The position numbers were made by a program, and so were the translations under genes. A stretch of 7,965 nt of DNA from an uncultured Flammeovirgaceae bacterium (GTDB taxonomy: Bacteria; Bacteroidota; Bacteroidia; Cytophagales; Cyclobacteriaceae). How positions within the stretch are numbered: position 1 is the stretch's first letter; each line of letters starts with the position of its first letter. The stretch is taken from contig CAKZPJ010000719.1 of the NCBI GenBank assembly GCA_937138955.1, positions 1 through 7,965 on the forward strand, read 5' to 3'. Under the pieces are notes generated by a model. The model saw only the letters and a program-made list of their open reading frames with translations. It did no database searches and had not been told where the DNA came from. Positions 1 through 6,765 of the stretch are shown here, in pieces.

Positions 1-56
1 TGAGCAATTATCGCAGATTCTAGAGAATCCACACAGATTTCTAGTACTTTTTTCAT
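1..56 (-). CDS. cutC: CutC-like protein, N-terminal fragment (runs off left edge)
   Basis: Reading the minus strand from an ATG at 54-56 gives 18 complete codons, MKKVLEICVDSLESAIIA, before the window ends. The pattern LEICVDSLESA followed by small hydrophobic residues is what I recall as the opening beta strand and helix of CutC, a TIM-barrel protein historically tied to copper homeostasis and still without a firmly established biochemical role. The gene lies downstream of the susD-like gene on the same strand, but a strong terminator at 88-118 separates them, so it is probably transcribed on its own from the short stretch between the terminator and its ATG. No Shine-Dalgarno sequence precedes the ATG, only A-rich sequence. 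Only about 18 of the roughly 240 residues usual for the family are visible, so the name rests on a short but characteristic match. Confidence 0.68.
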   Translation of the reverse strand, partial: MKKVLEICVDSLESAIIA

Positions 57-87
57 CTTTTCAAATTTGCTTTATCAATTTAAGCAT

Positions 88-118
88 AAAAAAAGGAAGC
101 CATATAGACTTCCTTTTT
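88..118 (-). terminator. Rho-independent terminator of the susCD unit
   Basis: A perfect 10-bp inverted repeat pairs 90-99 (AAAAAGGAAG) with 109-118 (CTTCCTTTTT) around a 9-nt loop. Read on the minus strand, the stem ends in CTTCC followed by seven T (positions 94-88), the classic hairpin plus U-tract. It begins about 20 bp after the susD-like stop codon and lies before the cutC-like start, so it should end the susC-susD transcript. On the plus strand the hairpin also ends in five T, so it could work in both directions, but no plus-strand gene is visible to its left. Confidence 0.85.
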
Positions 119-138
119 AGTTTGTGCTTGTAGTGATT

Positions 139-1653
139 CTATTCAGCGTCCCACCACACCCGAGTTGTGAACTCATCGGCACCTTGTCGGCTTAGAACAG
201 AATTTACAGATTCACCATTATTACCGTATTCACCTTCAAAATAACGTAACCGTCGGGGTATTTGCCCATTGGTAATATTACCCGGATAATCAGTTGGAGT
301 AAGTTCCGGATAACCAGTCCTTCTCCAATTGGCCCAAGTTTCATAATCATTTAGAAAGGTAACTACCCAGTACTGCTCACCAATCTGCTCCATGGCTGTT
401 GCTTGGTTAAATGGATTTTCAGCTAAATACTGCGTTATGGCTTCTTCTGAGATTGTAGTTGACTCACCGTAAATCGATAAGTATTCCATCGCCGCTCGCA
501 CTCCATTGTTGTAGTGCTCTTCAGCGTTTCCACCATTCCATCCTCTCAGTGCTGCTTCAGCTAGTAATAGTTCTACTTCGGCGTAGTTTTGAAAGTACAT
601 CGGAGCACTTACCGTAACCATATCTGGGTTGGTAGTTGAATACGTATTTAAAGATACTGAAGAGTCAGCCGGCAGATTTTCGTATTCTTTAATCGTGGTA
701 ACATCAAAGCCGTTAGGAAGCCCGTTATAGACGTCTTCATCGTTAGTAGTAGCAAAAGCTTGCAAACGAGGGTCGTTGGTATCCATTAAGTACGTGATGA
801 AAGTATCGCTTAACCGTTGGTTATTATCAGCTAAAAACACTTCACCAATACCATTTCTATTGATTCCACCGGGGCCATCAGTATGTTGAATGAAAGCGTT
901 GTCGGCGTTGCTTTCCATTAGTCCGCCAGCAATAGCTTTAGTTACATACTCCTGAGCCATTGCGGGGTCAACCTTGGTTAAGCGCATTGCTAAGCGTAGC
1001 ATCAGCGAATTAGCGAATTTCTCCCACTTTTGTAAATCACCTTGGAATACAACATCCTGCACTCCGCCAGTACCCAAGTCATTCAGGTCAGGATTGAAAG
1101 TGCTTGGTGCTTGTTCAAGTTGCATTAACATATCCGCGTAAATATCTGCCTGAGCATCATACGTTGGCGAATAAACGTCATCATAAAATCCTCGCCCAGA
1201 TTCGAAATATGGTATATCACCGTACATATCCGTAAGTCTTGACATACCTACTACCCACATGATACGAGCTATTCCGTACACATTACCTTTTTCAGGGTCA
1301 TCTTTGGTTTGCTCTAAAACGGCAGATAGCAACTTAACGTAGCTAGGATAGGCTCTTTCAAAGAGAGCACCGGAGTATTGGGCATTGTAAAGGTACTTAT
1401 CGCCCGACCAATAAGTTGCCAGAGCAGCCATATGCTGCATCATGGTTGAGGAATAGATTAAAACTCCTCGCCAATTCTCATACCGACCTCCGGATACATT
1501 AAGCATAGAGTTCGCTAAAAGATACGAAGGGTCTATCTCATTAGCCGCGTTAGGATCAATATTCAGATTAACTAGTTCTTCGGTATCACACGAAGAAACA
1601 AGCAGTAGTCCCGCAAACAGGAGACTCAATAATTTATAAGAAAATATTTTCAT
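139..1653 (-). CDS. SusD/RagB-family nutrient-binding outer-membrane lipoprotein
   Basis: This 504-residue protein is the surface lipoprotein partner of the SusC-like transporter encoded just upstream; such proteins cap the SusC barrel and help capture the nutrient. Residues 1-21 form a lipoprotein signal peptide with a hydrophobic core (LLFAGLLLVSS) ending at Cys22, the predicted lipidated residue. The next residues, DTEE, are acidic, as in the export signal that sends Bacteroidota lipoproteins to the cell surface. The mostly helical body carries TDMYGDIPY at about 141-149 and a WEKFANSLMLRLAMR segment at about 210-224, which I associate with the SusD-like_2 branch (PF12771) and not with classical starch-binding SusD. 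Length is normal and the gene looks complete (stop TAG at 139-141). It follows susC after 32 bp with no terminator, so they should be cotranscribed. No Shine-Dalgarno sequence is present. The ligand cannot be inferred; no glycoside hydrolase or peptidase is adjacent. Confidence 0.93.
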   Translation of the reverse strand: MKIFSYKLLSLLFAGLLLVSSCDTEELVNLNIDPNAANEIDPSYLLANSMLNVSGGRYENWRGVLIYSSTMMQHMAALATYWSGDKYLYNAQYSGALFERAYPSYVKLLSAVLEQTKDDPEKGNVYGIARIMWVVGMSRLTDMYGDIPYFESGRGFYDDVYSPTYDAQADIYADMLMQLEQAPSTFNPDLNDLGTGGVQDVVFQGDLQKWEKFANSLMLRLAMRLTKVDPAMAQEYVTKAIAGGLMESNADNAFIQHTDGPGGINRNGIGEVFLADNNQRLSDTFITYLMDTNDPRLQAFATTNDEDVYNGLPNGFDVTTIKEYENLPADSSVSLNTYSTTNPDMVTVSAPMYFQNYAEVELLLAEAALRGWNGGNAEEHYNNGVRAAMEYLSIYGESTTISEEAITQYLAENPFNQATAMEQIGEQYWVVTFLNDYETWANWRRTGYPELTPTDYPGNITNGQIPRRLRYFEGEYGNNGESVNSVLSRQGADEFTTRVWWDAE

Positions 1654-1685
1654 AGCTTATTTATCTTGAGTTATTAGCCAACTCA

Positions 1686-4600
1686 TTAAAATTTGATATT
1701 AACATTAAAACCGTACGAGCGATACTGAGGAATACCAAACCACTCGAGTCCTTGGCTATTATTGTTGACGTTATACGTAGATTCAGGATCGGTATTTTCC
1801 ACGTTACTCCATAACAGTAGTAGATTACGTCCTACAAGAGAAACATTTGCGGCTGTAAACGGAGTATTTTGTAATAATGACCCAGGAATGGCGTACCCAA
1901 TTTGTATTGACCGCAGTTTGGCGAATGAAGCATCATAAATAAACTGCTCGGTAATATCACCTGCTATACGAGAATAGTAATCTTGTACATCTTCAGGAGC
2001 AATATTGAACGTGGCCGCTTCGCCATCTTGATCAACTCCGCTGAAGCTCAGCCCTCCTTCTCTACCTTCCAAAGTGGCCTTATGCAGACCATTACCGAAT
2101 CCTGATAAGTTGGTACCAGAGAATAAATCACCACCAGTTTTTATATCAATTAGAGCACTGAAGGTAATGTTCTTGTAACGGAATGAGTTGGTAATACCCG
2201 AAGTAAAGTTGTGTATCCCGGAACCTAATAGCTCAATATCGTCGGAGCGAACTGGAAGGCCGTCAGCATCATATACCTTCTGACCATCAATGGTCTTATG
2301 ACGACGCCCCCACAAAGAAGCGTAAGGATAACCTACGGCGTGGCGAACAAATACGTTACGAGAGCGTGCTTGATCACCCGCTAAAAAGTCAACACCTTCG
2401 GCTAGTTGCAGTACTTCGTTGTTGTTCTGAGCCATGTTGAATATAACCTCCCAAGTGAAGTTAGAGGTAATAACTGGTTGGGCAGTTACTAAAAGCTCTA
2501 TCCCGGAGTTACGCATCTCTCCTACGTTTACTACTACGCCAGTGAAACCGGAAGTTCTTGAAATACTAGCACTAACAATATCATTTTCAGTTAAACGATC
2601 GTAGTAAGCAAAATCAATTCCTAAGCGATCGTTCAGAAAACGAACATCAAACCCTAGTTCAGTTTCAGTTACCGTTAATGGTTGTAAAGCTGAATTAGGA
2701 ATGTTGTTCTGAGAGATATTGGCTAGAGCAGCTCCCTGATGTCCCTGCCCTACTAAACCATAAGTAAGTGCAATGTTGTACGGGTCGGTGTCACCGCCTA
2801 CTTGTGCCCACGATCCGCGTAGTTTACCAAATGACACCCACGACGGCATGGCAAGTGCTTCGGAGAAAACAAAGCTAGCTCCCACTGAAGGATAGAAGAC
2901 AGAATTGCCATCATCGGGTAAAGTAGAAAACCAATCGTTCCGGCCAGTCACCGTAAGATATAAGAACTCATTGTAGCTAAATTCCGCTGACCCGAATAAT
3001 GAATTGATTCCCTTTTCACGAAAGCTTAAACCAGGATTCTGGTTAGCTGCGTTGCTAATTGCGTGAAAAAATGGAATGTTAAATTGCTGACCGTTCAACG
3101 TTAAGTTCTCGTCGAATCGGCGCATGTAGTTACCCCCTACAAATGCGTTTACCCCAATACGACCGAACTCAAGGTCGGTACCTAATAAAAAGTCAGCGTT
3201 TACTTCTTGTACAGTACGATCACCTTCAATGATTCCACCCAGAGGCTTGTAAGCAGTTCCAAAAGGTTCTAGGTTAGTTCTACGAGTATTGAACCGGTCA
3301 ATACCGACTCTTCCTTGTAAATACAGCCAATCTGTAAAATCATAGCGTAGTAAGGCTGAGCCTATTAAACGGTTACGCGTATCACTATTGACGAATTGAT
3401 AAGCCGCCCAATAAGGATTGGTCTGAAACACATTATCACTGAATTGCAGCTCAGTTCCATCTCCAGCCGCTCCCAGCTTACTCGGGTCGCCACTTAAGCT
3501 ATTTACATCAATATTACCCGGAAGAGTAGCCACGGCAAAGTTTGCGTTACCGGGTGAGTCTGATAGTCGAGGTCGGTTATTCGCATCTTCAATACTGTAC
3601 TGCGCTTTGGCCGATAAAGTAAGCTTTTCAGCAAATGTTCCGTTTACATTCATCGTAAAGTTTTTACGATTGTAGCCTGCTCCGGGCATTACAGCACTAT
3701 TATCTAGATTAGAAGCAGAAAAACGATAATTCGCTGTTTCATTTCCGCCGTATAGCGATAGTGTATTGGTGAAGGTAGTACCGGTTTCAAAAAATGCTTT
3801 GTAGGGATCACCCGTGAAAGAGTATGGCCGTTCGGTTCCATCAAACTGTACCACATTGCTACCATCGTAGCGACTACCCCAGGAAGATGCTCCGAATGCT
3901 AATGCTTCGTCTTGGGTTGCGGGTGCAACCCCTCGGTTTCCTTGTCCGTATTGTTGTTGCCAATCGAAGTTGTTAATGATATTTTCAAATACCAAGTTTG
4001 AGTTTAATTCAACTCCTATTCCTCGGCGAGCACTTCCTTTCTTGGTAGTAATGAGAATTACCCCATTAGAAGCTCGCGAACCGTACAATGCCGCCGCAGT
4101 GTTACCTTTCAACACGCTGATTTCATCAATGTCATCGGGATTAATACTGGATAGACCATCTCCCGAGTCAGTACCACCCCACATACCAGCTGCTCCTAAT
4201 TGAGTATTATCAATCGGAACACCATCAATTACGTAGAGAGGCTGATTGTTCCCACCTAATGAGCTATTCCCTCGAATAACTACCCGCGATGAACCTGCTG
4301 GGCCCGTAGCCGCACTGCTAACATTTACACCGGCAACCCGACCTGAAAGAGCATTACCTAAGTTAATCTCCCGTGCTTCTACCAGTTCTTCACCCTTAAC
4401 CTCACTCACTGAGTAGCCTAAGGATTTTCGTTCTTTTTCTACCCCGAGTGCTGTAACGACAATTTCGCTAAGCTGGGTAAGGTCAGGGGAAAGAGAAAAA
4501 TCAATTGTGCTGCGGTTTCCAACAGCTTCTTGTATTGATTCGTACCCTACTGAGGTAACAACAAGTATAGCATCCTCATCAGGAACCGCAATTGAATATT

Positions 4601-4805
4601 TCCCTTCCACATTGGTAACCGTTCCGATAGTTGTTCCTTGAACTAAAATGTTAACTCCGGGAAGAAGCTCATCAGTAGAAAGATCCGCGACCGTTCCAGA
4701 AACAGTTTGCTGAGCATAAGCTCCAGTACTTACTACAAAACAGATTAGCCAAAACAGCCAACCGCATGAAGCTAGTAATTTTCTAATAGATAGATGTTGA
4801 TTCAT
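1686..4805 (-). CDS. SusC/RagA-family TonB-dependent outer-membrane transporter
   Basis: This 1039-residue protein is a TonB-dependent beta-barrel importer that works with the SusD-like lipoprotein downstream. Residues 1-31 are a signal peptide (hydrophobic core about 15-27, cleavage after AYA31). A carboxypeptidase-D regulatory-like domain follows at about 33-107 (VSGTV, LPGVNILVQGT, VEGKYSI, SVGYE), then a TonB-box-like EIVVTALG at 114-121. The plug domain includes two SusC hallmarks: LYVIDGVPID at 190-199 and GSRASNGVILITTKKG at 242-257. The rest is barrel, with late SusC features such as LVGRNLLLL and a terminal phenylalanine (NVNIKF). There is no STN domain, so direct signalling to an anti-sigma factor is not expected. 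The frame is open upstream to 4901, but those 32 extra codons lack signal-peptide character and cover the likely promoter and leader, so I chose the ATG at 4803-4805, directly before the signal peptide. Substrate unknown. Confidence 0.95.
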   Translation of the reverse strand: MNQHLSIRKLLASCGWLFWLICFVVSTGAYAQQTVSGTVADLSTDELLPGVNILVQGTTIGTVTNVEGKYSIAVPDEDAILVVTSVGYESIQEAVGNRSTIDFSLSPDLTQLSEIVVTALGVEKERKSLGYSVSEVKGEELVEAREINLGNALSGRVAGVNVSSAATGPAGSSRVVIRGNSSLGGNNQPLYVIDGVPIDNTQLGAAGMWGGTDSGDGLSSINPDDIDEISVLKGNTAAALYGSRASNGVILITTKKGSARRGIGVELNSNLVFENIINNFDWQQQYGQGNRGVAPATQDEALAFGASSWGSRYDGSNVVQFDGTERPYSFTGDPYKAFFETGTTFTNTLSLYGGNETANYRFSASNLDNSAVMPGAGYNRKNFTMNVNGTFAEKLTLSAKAQYSIEDANNRPRLSDSPGNANFAVATLPGNIDVNSLSGDPSKLGAAGDGTELQFSDNVFQTNPYWAAYQFVNSDTRNRLIGSALLRYDFTDWLYLQGRVGIDRFNTRRTNLEPFGTAYKPLGGIIEGDRTVQEVNADFLLGTDLEFGRIGVNAFVGGNYMRRFDENLTLNGQQFNIPFFHAISNAANQNPGLSFREKGINSLFGSAEFSYNEFLYLTVTGRNDWFSTLPDDGNSVFYPSVGASFVFSEALAMPSWVSFGKLRGSWAQVGGDTDPYNIALTYGLVGQGHQGAALANISQNNIPNSALQPLTVTETELGFDVRFLNDRLGIDFAYYDRLTENDIVSASISRTSGFTGVVVNVGEMRNSGIELLVTAQPVITSNFTWEVIFNMAQNNNEVLQLAEGVDFLAGDQARSRNVFVRHAVGYPYASLWGRRHKTIDGQKVYDADGLPVRSDDIELLGSGIHNFTSGITNSFRYKNITFSALIDIKTGGDLFSGTNLSGFGNGLHKATLEGREGGLSFSGVDQDGEAATFNIAPEDVQDYYSRIAGDITEQFIYDASFAKLRSIQIGYAIPGSLLQNTPFTAANVSLVGRNLLLLWSNVENTDPESTYNVNNNSQGLEWFGIPQYRSYGFNVNIKF

Positions 4806-4837
4806 AAAGAATAAGTTAGAATTGTAGTGAATATTAA

Positions 4838-4853
4838 TGCGCAATATTGCACA
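4838..4853. promoter_or_regulatory. Palindromic operator-like site in the susC leader
   Basis: TGCGCAATATTGCACA is a 16-bp inverted repeat with one mismatched pair; its core GCAATATTGC (4841-4850) is a perfect 10-bp palindrome. It lies 32 bp upstream of the chosen susC start, just downstream of the weak promoter candidate. The symmetry and position fit binding of a dimeric regulator, or a short RNA stem near the mRNA 5' end. CAATATT recurs at 4869-4875, 27 bp further upstream. No regulator gene is adjacent, so function is inferred from symmetry and location alone. Confidence 0.35.
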
Positions 4854-4868
4854 ATGAAATGATTTAAA

Positions 4869-4902
4869 CAATATTTTATTTCTATGATTAAAAAAGACCA
4901 AA
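4869..4902 (-). promoter_or_regulatory. Weak candidate promoter for susC-susD
   Basis: On the minus strand TTTG (4902-4899) is followed after 20-22 bp by TAAAATATTG (4878-4869). The Bacteroidota primary-sigma consensus is TTTG, about 19 bp, then TAnnTTTG. The downstream box matches only partly (6 of 8 in its best register), while the upstream box and spacing are acceptable. Transcription from here would give a leader of roughly 60 nt that includes the palindrome at 4838-4853. The stretch is very A/T-rich, so chance matches are likely. Confidence 0.25.
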
Positions 4903-4928
4903 AAAAATGATAAGTGAGGATATTAGGT

Positions 4929-6035
4929 CTATACAACGTCCTTAACTACCTGTTCAGCAACTAATTGAGACGTTGGCCGATCCCCCACCACTCCTTGCAA
5001 CTTAGCGTAAGAATGAAGTAGATTTCTTCGCTCTTCGGTTTCCGCTAGTAGCTTCATACTCCAGGCTACCACATTATCTACCGAGAAGTCTGATTGAATA
5101 AGTTCAGGCACAACTTCGGCATCCATAATTAGGTTAACCAATGAAATATATGGAACCCGAATCAAGGCTCGAGCGATTCGGTAAGAAAAAGTACTGGTTC
5201 GGTACACCACCACCTGGGGCACTCTAAATAAGGCTGTTTCCAGCGTTGCCGTTCCCGAAGTGACGATAGCTAAATGAGCTATGCTAAGCACTTGGTATGT
5301 TTCATCCGTGACAACACTGATCTGAGGATGAGAGCGAATCGGGTCGTAAAATAAAGATGGCAGGTTTCCTACTGCCGCCACTACAAATTGATATTCAGGA
5401 AAATGAGGTATTACTTCTAATAGGGTATTTAGTACATTATGAATCTCCTGCTTACGGCTACCGGGAAGAAGCGCGATAACTGGTTCGCTACCAATTTGAT
5501 TTTTTTCACGAAAGGATGAATCAGGCTCAAAATTTCGGATGGCATCTTTCAGCGGATTGCCCACGTAGGTAACGTTTACTCCGTACTTCTGAAAAAAAGT
5601 GGGTTCAAAAGAAAGAATGGAGAACACACGGTCGGTATACTTACGCAGCTTGTGCGTTCGAGACGCATTCCAGGCCCAAGTTTTAGGCGCGATATAGTAA
5701 TAAACTTGCAAACCCTTCTCTTTCGCGAATCGGGCAATACGGAGATTGAAACCGGCGTAATCAATGAGAATAACGGCATCAGGCTGAAACTTGAGTAGGT
5801 CAGCCTGACAGAAATTGAGGAAACCTCGAATGGTGAACAGGTTCTTTAGTACTTCCCAAAAACCCATAAAGGCTAAATCGCGGTAGTGCTTTACCAGAAC
5901 TCCGCCCGCTTCTTCCATATCGTCTCCTCCCCAACAGCGAATTTGAGCCTCTGAGTCCAACTTTCGGATCTCCCGAATTAGGTTTCCCCCGTGCAAGTCG
6001 CCCGAACGCTCTCCAGCGACTATATAATACTTCAT
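4929..6035 (-). CDS. lpxB: Lipid-A-disaccharide synthase
   Basis: LpxB is the glycosyltransferase (family GT19) that joins UDP-2,3-diacylglucosamine and lipid X into the lipid A disaccharide phosphate at the inner face of the cytoplasmic membrane. The 368-residue product is close to normal length and has the family landmarks in order: AGERSGDLHG at 7-16 (usually AGE-small-SGD, with Arg10 here), WGGDDM at 35-40, LAFMGFWEVLKNL at 54-66, IDYAGFN at 91-97 with the conserved Asp92, YYIAPKTWAWN at 113-123, YVGNPL at 157-162, LLPGSRKQEI at 189-198, TSGTATLE at 259-266 and EVVPELIQ at 307-314. It starts inside the stop region of the queD-like gene (ATGA overlap), so it should be translated by coupling. 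Downstream, a run of eight T is present without a convincing stem, so some read-through toward susC is possible. Confidence 0.96.
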   Translation of the reverse strand: MKYYIVAGERSGDLHGGNLIREIRKLDSEAQIRCWGGDDMEEAGGVLVKHYRDLAFMGFWEVLKNLFTIRGFLNFCQADLLKFQPDAVILIDYAGFNLRIARFAKEKGLQVYYYIAPKTWAWNASRTHKLRKYTDRVFSILSFEPTFFQKYGVNVTYVGNPLKDAIRNFEPDSSFREKNQIGSEPVIALLPGSRKQEIHNVLNTLLEVIPHFPEYQFVVAAVGNLPSLFYDPIRSHPQISVVTDETYQVLSIAHLAIVTSGTATLETALFRVPQVVVYRTSTFSYRIARALIRVPYISLVNLIMDAEVVPELIQSDFSVDNVVAWSMKLLAETEERRNLLHSYAKLQGVVGDRPTSQLVAEQVVKDVV

Positions 6036-6514
6036 AGGTTCAACATCGGTTCTGGATGCTGTTGTGTGGCTGCTTCGGTAGTCACTGGCTCTAAGCCCTC
6101 TCCAAAAAACTCCACATAATTGTTATGAGTCTCAAACAGGCGGATAGAGTGTAATTGCCCTCGGGGAGTGATTTTGGCTACTTCGGGAGCAAGTATTTTC
6201 CAGAATTCTTCTACCAAAATCTCGCAACTAGCCATTTTACCCTGCATGAAGTCTACATCTACATTGAGATTTTTATGGTCTACTTTCTCAATAATTGTGC
6301 TTTTGGTCACTCGGCTTAATTTCTTCAGATCAACTACAAAGCCAGTTTCCGGATCGGGCCTTCCCTTTACCGTGACAATCATTTCAAAATTATGCCCGTG
6401 CCAGTTCTCATTAGCACAAGGCCCAAAGACTTCTTCGTTTTTCTCTCGGCTCCAGTTGGGATTGTATAGTTTGTGAGCCGCATTAAAATGCTCTTTCCGA
6501 CTTACGTAAATCAT
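6032..6514 (-). CDS. queD: 6-pyruvoyl-tetrahydropterin synthase / QueD-family protein
   Basis: The 160-residue product belongs to the PTPS/QueD family, which acts on 7,8-dihydroneopterin triphosphate. QueD makes 6-carboxy-tetrahydropterin for queuosine and other 7-deazaguanines; PTPS makes 6-pyruvoyl-tetrahydropterin for biopterin-type cofactors. All key residues are visible: zinc ligands His14 (NAAH), His39 and His41 (HGHN), nucleophile Cys33 (FGPCANENWHGHN), the Asp79-His80 pair (VDHKNLN) and pterin-anchoring Glu128 (FETHNN). The 8-9-residue spacing around Cys33, the DPETGFVVDL segment and DHKNL look more like animal-type PTPS than compact E. coli QueD, so the exact product is unsettled. 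About 20 C-terminal residues (141-160, Pro/Glu/Thr/Gln-rich) extend beyond the conserved core. It is the first gene of an operon with lpxB, which it overlaps by 4 bp. No other queuosine gene is in view. Confidence 0.9.
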   Translation of the reverse strand: MIYVSRKEHFNAAHKLYNPNWSREKNEEVFGPCANENWHGHNFEMIVTVKGRPDPETGFVVDLKKLSRVTKSTIIEKVDHKNLNVDVDFMQGKMASCEILVEEFWKILAPEVAKITPRGQLHSIRLFETHNNYVEFFGEGLEPVTTEAATQQHPEPMLNL

Positions 6515-6579
6515 CTCGATTATTCAATTGTTAATAGCTAGGTGCATGGGGCTGGGATCTAAGGGCTTGGTACATGTAC

Positions 6580-6628
6580 TTTATACTTCCAGTTTCTGAT
6601 TTTATATTTCATATTTCGCACTTCATAT
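6580..6628 (-). repeat. Degenerate 7-bp tandem repeat, seven units
   Basis: The plus strand divides exactly into seven heptamers: TTTATAC, TTCCAGT, TTCTGAT, TTTATAT, TTCATAT, TTCGCAC, TTCATAT. Every unit begins with TT and a pyrimidine, and the consensus is TTcatat (minus strand atatGAA). The strict 7-bp phase over 49 bp indicates an old, diverged tandem array. It lies in the likely untranslated leader of queD, 66 bp before its start codon. Confidence 0.7.
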
Positions 6629-6703
6629 TTTTTTCCACTCCTTCCTCCACGCTCCGAACCCCTTGCCAACTCCCTCACCCTCTACTGTTTATTAACTTTT
6701 TTG

Positions 6704-6711
6704 CAAATATA
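6704..6711 (-). promoter_or_regulatory. Candidate -7 box for the queD-lpxB operon
   Basis: The minus strand reads TATATTTG, a perfect match to the Bacteroidota -7 consensus TAnnTTTG, followed by CAAA. No good TTTG box lies at the usual 19-bp spacing upstream, which lowers confidence. A start here would give a queD leader of about 180-190 nt containing the purine-rich block and the heptamer array. On the opposite strand TTTTTTG (6697-6703) and TATATTCA (6726-6733) form a weaker candidate for the rightward gene, so the two promoters may overlap. Confidence 0.35.
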
Positions 6712-6765
6712 AACAATCCTCCTGCTATATTCAGTTCTTAAAAAGAATCGTAAAGCCTTCAAATT

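Larger units (their letters stand above)
6515..6765. other. Divergent intergenic region between queD and the epimerase-like gene
   Basis: This 251-bp region separates the leftward queD-lpxB operon from the rightward genes. From left to right it holds a 10-bp perfect palindrome GTACATGTAC (6570-6579), a seven-unit degenerate heptamer array (6580-6628), a strand-asymmetric block at 6631-6690 with 48 of 60 plus-strand bases pyrimidine, and an A/T-rich segment with promoter-like boxes (about 6690-6735). I found no convincing gene and no recognised riboswitch fold in it. Confidence 0.8.

Noticed and set aside
3970..4203. 77-codon open frame on the plus strand inside the susC-like gene
   Set aside because: It lies antisense to the strongly conserved SusC plug-domain coding region, and its product shows no recognisable domain; it is a shadow frame.
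4806..4901. 32-codon upstream extension of the susC-like frame
   Set aside because: The extra residues place an unlike, basic and Asn-rich stretch before an otherwise perfect signal peptide, and the DNA is A/T-rich promoter-type sequence.
4891..4928. Intrinsic terminator directly after lpxB
   Set aside because: A run of eight T on the minus strand is present, but no inverted repeat precedes it that could form a stable stem.
5576..5779. 67-codon minus-strand open frame inside lpxB in another frame
   Set aside because: It overlaps conserved LpxB motifs (YYIAPKTWAW region) in the correct frame, and its own product looks random.
6168..6476. 102-codon plus-strand open frame opposite the queD-like gene
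   Set aside because: It is antisense to the conserved zinc and catalytic motifs of queD and has no recognisable domain.
6515..6560. preQ1-type riboswitch before the queD-like gene
   Set aside because: The leader contains CUAGCUA, which recalls the preQ1-I aptamer, but the flanking C/G stem and the A-rich pseudoknot tail are absent.
6559..6612. Possible 17-residue leader peptide upstream of queD (minus strand, MKYKIRNWKYKVHVPSP)
   Set aside because: It is formed largely from the heptamer array (its 7-bp period gives a repeating Lys/Tyr-rich pattern), has no ribosome-binding support and no meaningful regulatory codons.
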